NCBI RefSeq assembly: GCF_026914185.1
Contig: NC_070564.1
Span: 1,364,001-1,428,000, forward strand
Source: Puccinia triticina
Taxonomy: Eukaryota; Basidiomycota; Pucciniomycetes; Pucciniales; Pucciniaceae
Length of the DNA stretch: 64,000 bases
Direction: 5' to 3'
This document shows positions 31,624 to 41,892 of the stretch, in pieces. A model generated the notes under the pieces. That model did not search any database. It was not told the origin of the DNA and saw nothing but the letters and a program-made list of their open reading frames with translations. The position numbers and the translations under genes are program-made. How positions within the stretch are numbered: the stretch's first letter is position 1; every line of letters begins with the position of its first letter.

Positions 31624-34016
31624 TAGAAAATAATCCTTCTTTGTTCTAAAGCTACGGCGCCGGCTCGAGTCATCGCTGCGTCCCCTTACTTTTGTAAGGG
31701 AGCTAGCCCCTCTGCTACCTAGCGTCGAGGTGTGGTTTATTCCCACTGGCTCTTTGAGCTATAGTGCGGTGTGGAACTCCTACCGTGCCAGGCGGTAGGC
31801 AGAGCGTTGAGGGGATAGGTGCTGTTGAGCTGCCCTCGTGGTGGTCCGGCAAATGAGATGTGGATCGAAAAGTGATAGCGTTGGGGGGGGGGATTTTTGA
31901 GAGACGACAGGGATGGAATACCATCGGCGGTGGTTGGTTTGTTGAGGATCGGATGATGATGATAAGGGGATCAGGAATAGTGCTGGGGATACTGCCAGCG
32001 GATCAGAAAAAAAGGTGATGGAATTTCTCTTGGATCAGAGCAAGTCCCATGCCGTCCCATCCTCCAAGTTCAAACTCGAACTTGGACTCTGGGGAGTGAC
32101 ATGCCACAGGACATGTCATCACATCCTTAACTACACACAACAGAGAGCTAGGAAAGAAACCACAAACAAAGGAAAACAGCACAACAAACAGAGACAAAAC
32201 CCACATAGCTGTGTGTTAGGACCAAGAAATATGAAGAGGTGATAAGTCAGAAGCAACAAAAAAAAAAAAATAACACCAAAACAAATAAAGTCAAGTTTGA
32301 TCAAACTGAATAATAATATAATACTATATAATGATGAAGAAGAGAAAAAGAAATGAAACAAAAGAAATCTTGATGAGTCTTGAGGATCTTGATCTTGAGA
32401 TGAATATCTTGCGGTGTGAAAATGTTGATAATCTTGATCTTGAGGCTTAGAACCAGATTGAACACCACAGCGGCCCCATCTCCGCTGGCCGCTGCCCAAG
32501 CTGCTGCAGCGTGAACTTAAAATCCATCAGAGCCACGTCACATAAGAGACGAGCCCTGACAGTACGTCTTGCAACATTTGTCGATGAAATACATATTGTG
32601 GCACCATAATGGAAAGTATTTAGCTCTGCCTTTCGCAAATGTCCTGATCAAAAACGGGCTACATGACAAGATAAGTTTTATTGCTTCTTATTATTTTTTA
32701 TGCTTGCTTATTTGGGCTAATCTCTTTCTTATCTTATCTACATCCATTCCTTGACCACAGATTCAGGAAGCAATAATTTTACCATGGTCAAGGAAATGGC
32801 TCAGATTATACGTGGAAAAAATGGTGATTTTGAGCACTATCTAGACTATCACCCTCAATGCTTCTGTCATGTACTTGCCTTGATCTTAGGAGCCGGGCTC
32901 AAGAGTATCAAACTCCAGAAGCAATTTCAAGACCCATCATCAACAACAAAACCCGACTTTTTCCCTATGCTTGATACTATTGAAGAACTCGACAAAGATG
33001 CTGCTGAAGACAAGCAATCAGTTGAAGGCACAGATGAGATACAGGAGGTCGACGAATGTGATGATTGCGGCGAAGTGGATCCTGATGATGCGTCAATTGG
33101 CTCCGATTGTGATCTTTCCAATGTCGATCAAGGCCAAGCTTGCATGGAAGGATCTATCGTGGATGGTTTTGGTCATACATTGGTCAAGGTGTGTAACTTT
33201 CAGGGGAATATTCTGTTCTTTTACACTTGCTGATAAAAAAAATCCAGGTGGATTATATCAGTCGCCAAATCTGCTTGTCAGCAGCCAAACGGGCCGAATT
33301 CAATCATCTTGCTCAGAAGATGCGCTACAAAGGTCCACAATTGATCCCTGGATATGGAATACGCTGGAATGTGGCATACAACAGTTGGACACGAGCTTAC
33401 TCCGCCCGAAAGGTTATCGTCCAACTCCTCAGTGACGAGTCCGACAAGTACGCCAAAAAGTCAGCTGCAGGCCATTACTTCAAAGGTTACGAAGTCACAA
33501 ACAAGGAATGGGAAGACTTGAACTCCCTCAACCAAATTCTAGAGGTATGCGAGCTCTCTCATTTTATTCCCCATCCAAAATGATCTCTCAGCTAAACAAC
33601 AGGTAATCTGATAGGAGTTTCTGGTGATAACGTTGCGTATGGAAGGGGATGGTCCTTCCTCCTCAATAGTGTTGTACGAATACACCAGACTTATTGGCTT
33701 GTTGGAGGCAAGGAAGAAGTCACCCAAATTTGCTGTCTTCCGCAACATGTTTGATCCAATGATCAAAGTTGCAAACAAGTATCTCGTACTTGCCTTGCGT
33801 TGCAATGCAATTCTACTTGCAACAATGTTTCACCCTGCCTGGGGGCTGTCTCTAGGGAATGCCTTTGGGTACCTGCTGGGGGGTACCCAGCACCCGCAGG
33901 CAGGTACCCCTCACAACCGTCGCACACCCGCCAGGCGGTGCCGGGTGCGGTGTCAGGTGTCAGCTTTTGGAGAAAAAACAGCCAGGTACCTGGGTACCCG
34001 TAAGGGTACCCCCCCT

Positions 34017-34084
34017 GTGGGGGGCGGGGGGGGGGGGGGGGGGGGCGGGGGGGGGGGGGGGGCGGGCTGGGGGGGGAGGGAGGG
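34017..34084 (+). repeat. Long G tract
   Basis: About 65 bases that are nearly all G, broken by single C, A or T bases, in the left subterminal region of hAT element 2. Strong G-quadruplex potential. Length in the assembly may be unreliable. Confidence 0.85.
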
Positions 34085-34154
34085 ATCATGGGCGCTGGTC
34101 GGACATTGGGTATCAGCAATATCCCTTACATCCATCCACATCTTGGCCGCCAAC

Positions 34155-37100
34155 ATGCCACCGACTCGCAGCCAACAACACAGCAAGAAATCAAGGACTC
34201 AATCAACCTCATTGTCTCAGAATGCTTCTGAAAGCCTGGCCAAGGACGAACCAGCCGCATCAGGAGGACTTCGCCAACTGACAGACAAGGAGGAGTTACG
34301 TGAGTAGGCTGGATGGCTTCATTCTAATTGTTAAAAACTAAAATCCCACATCTAACAACTGTTCCACATTACTAGTTTGAGCTCAGAAGGTTGCCGAGAA
34401 TTCCATCAGCGTCAGCTATAAATCTTATGGAAAACCCGAGCTTTCCGATCAAAAAGATAAGACTGGGAGGCGGATGATCGCATACCCCTTCCTCTTGTAA
34501 GTTTCTTTTCTCGTTTCTTTACCCCTACAACACTTTGTAGGTAGATTGCTGAAGGCCATATTCAGGTGTGGAAATAGGATTAGCCGGCCAACCTCGGACT
34601 CCTCATGTAGTAACCTCATCAAGCATGCATCAAATTGCATCCAGAAGCTTAACAAAACACAAAAGAACCGTACATTAGATGGGTTTGGGATTACAGGAAC
34701 TGGGGCGATCGAAGAAAAAGAGGTATGTGGCTTATGATGATTCACTTTTAGATCGGGCTCTTATTGTTGATATGCCTCAGGTTCCGCAACTATGCGCAAT
34801 ATGGTGCGCTGAAGCTGCTCGGCCTTTTTTGGCACTCGTGGACGCTAGCCATCAAAAGATCCTCCATCCGACTGTTCTCAAGAATTTGCCAACCAAAATA
34901 GCAGTCTCCAAAGACATTCACTTACTTTACTCAGCGATACAAGACAGCTACCGATCTAGATTGCAGGTAAGGGCCCCTTCTTTTTCCTTTCTTGTGCAAT
35001 GATGTTACAAATCAACTGATTTTATGTCATTAGGCACACAAAGGTGCCTTATACTTGGGGGTTGACGCCTGGCAGTCACCAAACAGGTATGACATCTTAG
35101 GTGTGGTTATATATAGATTAAAAGAAGAAGACACCGGTGAGTTTGAACTAGAGGCCATGCCTCTCGACTTTGTTCAACTTTCCCAACGGCACACTGGCGA
35201 GTACTTGGCCAAGACGATCCAACTGATTGTAGAGAAGTTTGGTATCCAGAATCAGGTAAGCCATATACTTTCTCTCAAGTAGTCTCTTCCAAAGCCTGAC
35301 TGAGCTTTTTGTTTATTAGATTTGTGGGATGGTGAGCGACAACACATCAAACAATGAAGCAATGGTCAAGGAGCTCAAGAGGTCAAAGTGGACACGGTTC
35401 AAGGGTGATTCCGAATGGATTCGCTGCTTCGCTCATATCCTGAACCTGATTGTCCAGGGAATCCTTCGGCCGTTCGGAACCCATAGGAAGAAGACTAAGA
35501 CGGGATCAATTTCATTATTGGTGGAGCCTGATGGTTCATCTGTCAAATCTTCATTCAAAGAAAAAGGTGCGACAAAGAGAGGGACAATCACAGGGGAGCT
35601 TGGATTGGACCAAGGAGCTTTAAGATGTGGGTCAAGGGTTGAAATGCTCTGACTTGATGCTGAATTTCAAATCAAGAGAGCGGAAACAAGTAGTCACAAC
35701 TAGAGAGCCCCCTTGCAAGATCCAAAGGGGGCCTAAGTGACAAAAACAAACAAAATAAGCATCTCAAATAGATGGAAACACAGTAACATATGTAGAACAG
35801 TTCTAAACATATGGAAGGACAAGACATTACATAACTGTAATGGAATACATCAAATATTATTGATGGAATGAGGAGAGACATCACACAATGTGATGGAAAT
35901 AATGAGAAAAAGAAGGGGGGGTTTCACATCACTAAAAGTGATGGAAAAAGAGAAGAGATTGTGAGCGGAGAAGATGAGCCAGAATTCTGACATCATCTTC
36001 TGAAGAGGACAATGCGGAGGGACAAATTCAAATGTAAATTGGTTTGTCTCTCATTTCTTGGACTGTTTGAATCAATCCTGATCATGTTTACGCTGTTATT
36101 CAAGCCTTGCCCGCGGTGAAGAGCCCGCTGCATTGTCCGATGAAGAATTAAGTGATGGTGATTCAAATCCTGAGGCCGATAATGAAGATTCTGAATCCCT
36201 TCTTGAGGAGGATATTGGAAATGCGAGTGATGAAGATGAAGGCAATATCTATACAAGTGCATTTTGCAAAGGAAGTTTGGCCAAAGTAAGTGAAAGTATG
36301 CATACTATGCTCGAATTGCATGTTAAAAATTTTTGTACTGATGTTGAATGTGGCTGTAGTTCCGTGCAATAGCCAAGAAATTACAATTCTCTCCCAATTC
36401 GCGGGCCAAGTTTGTTGAGATATGTCAAGAGAAAGGGTGCAACACACTGCATTCAATTGAAAGAGATGTTTGTACAAGATGGAATTCCACAAATTCTCAA
36501 CTCAAAAGCATAATCCGGTGTGAAGCCGCATTGTAAGTTTCATTTCATCTCATTTTTCTCGGATTAACTATAGCTGAGCCCTTTTTACAATATCAAAGAC
36601 CCGAATGGCAGCGACTTAAACGGCATGGTGTGGACCGCAAGTTTCATGTGGACGAGTCCGACTTTTGCATGGCGCGCGATTTGGTTCAAGTCCTCGATCT
36701 GTTTCATGAGATAACTCTACAAGTATCTGTTCCTGGGTCGGCCCGTTTGGCAGACACAGTGGTATTCATTGACCAAATCACTGATCATTTATCAACAGCT
36801 ATCAAGAACAAGGAATATCCTCCAGCTTTGAGGAATGCATGCCGGATTGGATTGAAGATCACAAACAAATATTACAGTCTGACCGACACATCTCCTCTCT
36901 ACAGAATTGAAATTTGTAAGTTCTTTCTTATTTGATTTATCAAAAAATTAATATTTAATGACTTGTATTATTTTTGGTTTCAGTCCTACACCCCTCGTTT
37001 TGGGACAAATACTTTAAGTTGGCGAACTGGGAGCCCAATTGGATCGCCAAGGCTATACGCCTTGCACAGGACATGTGGGTTTCTCATTACAAGCCACAAT

Positions 37101-37717
37101 CTTTACCAAATCCCTCTGCTACACCTGATACCTTGTCCACAGTAAGTTGAATTTTATTTATTATCAAACTATCTATTTCATTAATGTTGATGTACGCTTA
37201 CATCATCTCACAGCCCAAGACTGGCATGCTTTCTGGCCTCAGTCTAGCTGCAGCTGCCCGAGGCGGTAATAGGTCATCAGACGCATTGGACATGTGGCTC
37301 TCCGGAGGACTTATCCTGGAGGGTAACAACCCTGTGAATCCACTAAAGTGGTGGATCCAGCAAAAACGTACCAGCAACACACACGGGGGCCTTGTACACA
37401 TGGCATTGGATGTTTTAAGCTGCCCCGGTAAGTTTTCATCTGTATCACTTATATTGCTTGCCATAACTAACTGGTCTCAACCTCACAGGAACATCCGTTG
37501 ACGTCGAGAGATCATTTAGCTTTGGGGCCAACTATGTTAAATCGCGGAGGCACCGACTTACGCCAAAGTCAGTAAGTCGCGGGATGACTGTTGCCTTCTA
37601 CTCGAAGAACAACAAAATTGAACAAGGAGCTTTAGCCAAATGGAAAGGGGCAATAACTTTGAACAAGAAGATGCAGCAGAAAGGAAAAAGGAAGGTGGTA
37701 GTTGTGGACAATGATTG
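34155..37717 (+). pseudogene. hAT transposase gene 2, many exons, one interruption
   Basis: From ATG 34155 (MPPTRSQQHSKKSRTQ) through about ten exons with consensus GT..AG joins to TGA 37717. Parts in order: BED-like finger (CGNRISRP..SDSSCSNLIKHASNC), hAT core (ALYLGVDAWQSPNRYDILG; ICGMVSDNTSNNEAMV; WIRCFAHILNLIVQ), RNase H-like end (ERDVCTRWNSTNSQLKS), and the dimerisation region (NPLKWWIQQKRTSN..DVLSCPGTSVDVERSFSFG). Between about 35560 and 36110 the homology stops and about 0.5 kb of unrelated sequence replaces it, so the copy is probably not functional, although the remaining exons show no stops. The acidic exon after the break (SDGDSNPEADNEDSES) resembles the relic at 321-557. Confidence 0.8.
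35560..36110. other. Unassigned insertion inside hAT gene 2
   Basis: Roughly 0.5 kb that breaks the hAT 2 reading frame. It contains repeated GTGATGGAA words (35890-35945). No terminal repeats or target duplication could be fixed, so its class is unknown. Confidence 0.4.
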
Positions 37718-39127
37718 ACTGCCACCTCTTGTACATTTTTTCTACATTTTTTCATCTTTAAGAAATTTACAAACTTGTTTTGTGCGCTAAAAGTTGGGGG
37801 GTACCCGCGGGTACCCTCCAAAAGTACCCGCGGTACCCGCCAGGCGGTGCCGGGTGCGGTGCCGGGTGTTGGGTTTGGGCCAAAAAACAGGGGGGTACCC
37901 GGGTCCACTGGGGCATTCCCTAGCTGTCTCTGATCAAAGACAAGTTTCCCGAATATTCCGAAATCGCCAAAGGACTTCTTGATGATGCGTTCCAAGCTAA
38001 ACTCAAAGCTCATCAAAAACTTCACCCACCAGTAGCAGCTGACAAAATAAATGACAAGGAATCAGAAAATGATGAATTCAATTACTACCCAACAAAGTCC
38101 GGTGCTTCACAGGAGGATGGCGAGCTTAAAAAGTACAAAGAAGGAGTCTGGCCACTCGGTAGGAAGTCTGATCCACTCTTGTGGTGGAAGGTACGTGACA
38201 ATAGCAACCTTTCATATTTCTCCAACCAAGTTTGCTGATACAACACATTGATTCAGGCTCATGCATCCGGATTCCCCCAACTCTCGCTGGTTGCCCGTGA
38301 CATTTTGGCCTGCGCAGGAAGCTCGGCCAGTGTAGAACAAACATTCTCAGCAGCAGCCGACATATGTTTGCCTGTTTGGAATAGGTTGGCCGCTACAACC
38401 ATCGAGCAGTGTGTCAGTAGCCATCTGTGGTTGCGATCCGGAATCAAAGCCGGGTGGTGAGTTTGCCGATGCACAGGCTGTGATTGATACAGCCAGATCA
38501 AACAAGAAATTTGCCTCTCACGTCGCCAAGTTAGAGGACGACCTGAAGGGCCTCAAGATCAGAAATGTGGGATCCAAGAATAAGTGACCCAAGCTTCCAA
38601 TCTATAGTATTGAACTTCACACTCTGCTACTCTGCTTATCATGCTCAATATAAGAATCCATGCACTAGAATACTATTTCTTTTGGGTCAGCCTAAATGCA
38701 CTCCAAACTTTTACTTCATGCACTCCACATTTTTGGCTTTGGGGGGCCAGCACTCCAAAAAATTTGGAGTGCCTTGATTTTGTACTCCCAAAACATGGAG
38801 TCCCCAGATGGGCACTCCATGTTTCTTGGAGTACACAACTGGGTACTCCAAAATTGACCAAAATAGGGGAGTGCAGCTAGATGCACTCCAAAAAAAATGG
38901 AGTGCTTGGGCTTGCACTCCACCTTTTCAGTGAAGGATTTTGGCTTTGCACTCCAGCTAGCAAATACCAAATGGAGTGCATTGGGGTGCACTCCAAGTCT
39001 CCTTTTTTTTGGAGTGCCCACAGCAATCACACCTCTCGATGACCGGTCTGGACCGGTACCGGTCATTGAGGGGACTCACACGACCGGTCATCCAGAGGAC
39101 TCATACCTCTCGATGACCGGCGCGGAC

Positions 39128-39355
39128 TGTAGAGACTGTAAAATGAAGATGTGTCTGGTGAGAGTCAAACTCACGACCTCAGCTAAGCTGCTCAGCTAAG
39201 CTGAGACACATGCTAGAGTGCTGCCTTTACCCACTAGGCTACAGACGCTTGTGGCTGCCAGCTGGGTGGTTGGTTGGTAGTGCTCATGGGTCGATCCAAC
39301 AGCCCTCCATACTGTGGTGATACATCATGGTAGCAGACTAACAGACAACTCAACA
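39128..39355 (-). repeat. TRIM 3 prime LTR
   Basis: 228 bp. It contains the tRNA-like module at about 39153-39247, here with a duplicated AGCTAAGCTGCTC in the variable arm and a B box changed from TTCGA to TTTGA. Confidence 0.9.
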
Positions 39356-39362
39356 CCCCCCC
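39356..39362 (-). other. TRIM polypurine tract
   Basis: GGGGGGG on the minus strand directly before the LTR start TGTTGAG, in the place expected for plus-strand priming. Confidence 0.75.
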
Positions 39363-39550
39363 TTGCTACACGATGGGAAGTGGGGATTGACCCCAAGAGA
39401 GAGTGGGAATGAGACCCAGGAAAGATGATCAGCATAGGGATTGAACCCGTGATCTAGATGTAGGCTTATAGGGGTTTGCGTGGTCTTACAAGTAAGCATT
39501 CACAAATTCATCAAGTCTCTATTGTAAGCGAGTAGCGCTCAGGTAGCTCT

Positions 39551-39562
39551 GGGCTCATAACC
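39551..39562 (-). other. TRIM primer-binding site
   Basis: Minus-strand GGTTATGAGCCC directly after the LTR end, complementary to the anticodon arm of initiator tRNA-Met. It matches the PBS of the full copia element at 21287 in its first eight bases. Confidence 0.8.
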
Positions 39563-39777
39563 TGTAGAGACTGTAAAATGAAGATGTGTCTGGTGAGAGT
39601 CGAACTCACGACCTCAGCTAAGCTGAGACACATACTAGAGTGCTGCCTTTACCCACTAGGCTACAGACGCTTGTGGCTGCCAGCTGGGTGGTTGGTTGGT
39701 AGTGCTCATGGGTTGATCCAACAGCCCTCCATGCTGTGGTGATACATCATGGTAGCAGACTAACAGACAACTCAACA
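39563..39777 (-). repeat. TRIM 5 prime LTR
   Basis: 215 bp, otherwise nearly identical to 39128-39355. It lacks the 13-bp duplication and keeps the better tRNA-like module (39587-39669). Confidence 0.9.
39587..39669 (-). other. tRNA-like sequence with long variable arm in TRIM LTR
   Basis: Minus strand: acceptor GCGTCTG with CAGACAC (six of seven pair), D arm GCC..GGC, a degenerate anticodon arm (GCAC..GTGT, loop with CTAG), a variable arm hairpin CTCAGC-TTA-GCTGAG as in Leu/Ser tRNAs, and a T arm GTGAG TTCGACT CTCAC. A box TAGCCTAGTGGG and B box GAGTTCGACTC are near consensus. The anticodon loop is one base off, so this is a tRNA-derived promoter module rather than a working tRNA. Confidence 0.65.
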
Positions 39778-41579
39778 CGGACCGGTCATCAGTCACACCT
39801 CTCGATGACCGGTGTGTACCATTCATCGAGGGGAGGTGCTACTCTTGATGACCGGTATTTACCGGTCATTGAGGGGACTCCCACCTCTTGATGACCGGTG
39901 TGTACCAGTCATCGAGGGGAAGTGCTACTCTTGATGACCGGTCTTTACCGGTCATCGAGGGGACTCCCACCTCTCGATGACCGGCGCGGACCGGTCATCA
40001 GTCACACCTCCCGATGACCGGCACAGACTGGTCATCGAGAGGACTCACACCTCTCGATGACCGGTCATCTCCGGTCATCGAGGTGAGTCACATTTCTCGA
40101 TGACCGGTCAGACCAGTCATCCAGGGTAACAACACCTCTCGATGACCGGTGTGTACCAGTCATCGAGGGGAGGTGCTACTCTCAATGACCGGTTGGTCTG
40201 ACCGGTCATCGAGAGGAGATGTCACTCCCCTCGATGACCGGCACAGACCGGTCATTGAGAGATGTGACTCACCTCGATGACCGGTCATCACCGGTCATCG
40301 AGTGTTATTACCCTCAATGACCGGTCTGACCGGTCATCGAGTGGTGTGAGCGGTGTGAGCCCTCTCGATGACCGACCGGTCATCGGGAGCATTGAGAGGT
40401 GTGAGTCCCTTTGATGACTGGTCTGTGCCGGTCACCGAGGGGAGCAGCACCTCCTCTCGATGACCGGTCAGACCGACCGGTCATTGAGAGTAGCACCTCC
40501 CCTCGATGACTGGTACACACCGGTCATCCAGAGGAGGTGTTATTCCCCTCGATGACCGGTCTGACCGGTCATCCAGAGGAGGTGTTATTCCCCTCGATGA
40601 CCGGTCTGATTGGTCATCAAGGGATGTGACTCACCTCGATGACCGGTCATCACCGGTCATCGAGAGGTGTTATTACCCTTGATGACCGGTCTGACCGGTC
40701 ATCAAGAGATGTGACTCACCTCGATGACCGGTGATGACCGGTCATCAAGAGGAGGTGTTATTAGCCTTGATGACCGGTGTGACCGATTATCAAGGTGTGA
40801 GTCCCCTTGATGACCGGTCTGTGCCGGTCACCGGTCATCGGGAGGTGTGACCGGTCCGCGCCGGTCATCGAGAGGTGTGAGTCCCCTCGGTGACCGGCAT
40901 CAAGAGATTTTACTCCCCTTGACGACCGGCACAGACCGGTCATCAAGAGGTGTAATTTCTGTGATTTCCCTCAATGACCGGCGGTCCGATACAGACTGGT
41001 CATTGAGAAGAGATGTTAATCCGCTCAATGCCGGTCTGTACCGGTCATGGATATCAGGAGGATCAAGTGGGGTGTGTTTGTACATAGCCCAGTTGAAGTT
41101 GTAGGCACTCCAGCTCTGGCTGGAGTGCACAGTACTGCACTCCCCTTTTGAGGAGGAGAGATATCAGGAATGGAGTGCTGGGGGAATGCACTCCAATCTG
41201 ATGGAGTGAGACTCATGGGCACTCATTACATTTCCTGGCCACTGGAGTTCTTTATGGTGCACTCCAAAGAGTCTTGAGTCCCTGGTTCTGCACTCCAATT
41301 GACTTGGAGTACTCTAGTCTGTACTCCAACAATCATTGGAGTGCACACTCCATACACTCACTTTTGGAGTGCTTTTGGGATTTTTTTGGAGTGCATTTAG
41401 GCTGACCCTTTCTTTTTTATCCTACTATTTCTTCAAGACCACAAATACTATCATACACGAGTTGCAAATACTATCATGCACGAGTCACCAATACTATCAT
41501 ACACGAGTGGGAGTCACAAATACTATCATACAAGAGTCTGTTTCTGTTTTATGCTTGAAATTTAAAGTGTAGATCTCAA

Positions 41580-41892
41580 ATACTGCTACATTTACCGCTA
41601 ACATAGCGACATGAGCCCGCTAATATAGCGGCTAATTAGCAATACTGAGCCCGCTAATATAGCAACTAATTAGCGATAATGGGCGCTAAAAAATCGCTAA
41701 ATTAGCGGATATGCGCTAAAAGTAGCTGAAGCGTAGCAATCAGCCGCTACAAACCGCTACTTTCTAGCGATTAAAATCTTCAGATTTTTCTTGAGATAGC
41801 AGTTAGCGTTAAATGTAATACGCCGGCGCTACAATGTAGTTTAGTGTAGCGGCGCTAAAAAGCCCGCTAAATTAGTGTATTACACGCTATCC
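41580..41892. mobile_element. TAGC-rich MITE, AT-rich relative
   Basis: Dense CGCTAA/TTAGCG words (for example CCGCTAATATAGCGGC) in inverted pairs, like the block at 552-1053 but richer in A and T. It abuts the hAT 3 frame right after LNVKTRWN, so it probably inserted there. Termini are not certain: AATACTGCTAC on the left and an imperfect mirror ATTACGCTAC on the right are the best pair. Confidence 0.55.

Larger units (their letters stand above)
31009..32561. mobile_element. Solo-LTR-like insertion, 5-bp duplication GTACG
   Basis: A 1,553-bp insert within hAT gene 1. It begins TGTCAG, ends CTGACA, and is flanked by a perfect GTACG duplication (31004-31008 and 32562-32566), as LTR elements make. 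No second LTR copy was found inside, so it is either a solo LTR or a large derivative. It holds a TATA box (AATATAAAAGGGGG, near 31427) and, 45 bp from its left end, a tRNA-like module with Pol III boxes. No protein is encoded. Confidence 0.75.
33853..37922 (+). mobile_element. hAT element 2 nested in hAT gene 1
   Basis: A 4,070-bp element with 11-bp terminal inverted repeats TAGGGAATGCC and an exact 8-bp target duplication GCTGTCTC (33845-33852 and 37923-37930), both textbook hAT features. Subterminal zones are crowded with GGGTACC words and share CCGCCAGGCGGTGCCGGG in the same orientation on both sides. It carries a multi-exon transposase gene on the plus strand. The host site is hAT gene 1, whose frame resumes directly after the duplication. 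Confidence 0.93.
29331..38587 (+). pseudogene. hAT transposase gene 1, split by two insertions
   Basis: Coding parts lie at 29331-31003, 32567-33852 and 37931-38587. They carry an N-terminal region (MSQFGIDLFARANPPLQ), BED zinc finger (YKCRWCPKSVRTP..SSNLKTHCDG), hAT core (WMIRQSLPWTCIDDFF; SLVADVWTTKGNHKAF; TTDSGSNNFTMVK; GIRWNVAYNSW) and the C-terminal dimerisation segment (DPLLWWK-AHASGFPQLSLVARDILACAGSSASVEQTFS). Splice joins fit at several places (for example donor at 30833). Defects: a frameshift near 29885, a donor changed from GTAAGT to ATAAGT near 32670, a frameshift near 38445, plus the insertions at 31009-32561 and 33853-37922. Transposases of this family cut and paste with 8-bp target duplications. 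Dead copy. Confidence 0.85.
39128..39777 (-). mobile_element. Miniature LTR retrotransposon (TRIM) with tRNA-like LTRs
   Basis: A 650-bp element: LTRs of 228 bp (39128-39355) and 215 bp (39563-39777), internal region 207 bp, and a perfect target duplication CGGAC (39123-39127 and 39778-39782). LTRs start TGTAGAGACTG and end CAACTCAACA on the plus strand. They differ by a 13-bp duplication in the left copy and a few substitutions. In the minus sense the right LTR is followed by a copia-type PBS (GGTTATGAGCCC) and the left LTR is preceded by a GGGGGGG tract. It encodes no protein, so it must be copied by a copia enzyme. Each LTR carries a tRNA-like module. Confidence 0.92.
39030..41060. repeat. 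GACCGGTC palindrome array 1
   Basis: Dozens of imperfect hairpin units of the form CTCGATGACCGGT..ACCGGTCATCGAG, separated by short linkers such as AGGTGTGACTC and GGGGAGGTGCTACTC. Both strands read nearly the same. The nested TRIM (39128-39777) splits one unit at CGGAC. A second array is at 55.99-56.50 kb. Confidence 0.92.
38684..41408. mobile_element. Foldback element with palindrome-array core
   Basis: Ends are inverted copies of GGGTCAGCCTAAATGCACTC and the element is flanked by an exact 8-bp duplication TTTCTTTT (38676-38683 and 41409-41416), as hAT-type integrases make. Subterminal zones (38.7-39.0 and 41.1-41.4 kb) are packed with GCACTCCA/TGGAGTGC in both orientations. The core, 39.03-41.06 kb, is an array of GACCGGTC palindromes. 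A miniature LTR element (39128-39777) is nested in the core. No ORF is credible, so mobility would need an enzyme in trans. Confidence 0.88.

Noticed and set aside
31009..32561. Reading the insert as a complete LTR retrotransposon
   Set aside because: Only one copy of the TGTCAG start and CTGACA end; no internal direct repeat, gag or pol.
33763..34281. Gly- or Pro-rich ORFs around the G tract
   Set aside because: Homopolymer translation only.
39587..39669. A functional tRNA-Leu or tRNA-Ser gene
   Set aside because: The anticodon stem is four pairs with an 8-base loop and one acceptor mismatch; it sits in an LTR and is duplicated with it.
39030..41060. CRISPR-like array appearance of the GACCGGTC repeats
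   Set aside because: Units are palindromic, of uneven spacing, without unique spacers or cas genes, and the genome is eukaryotic.
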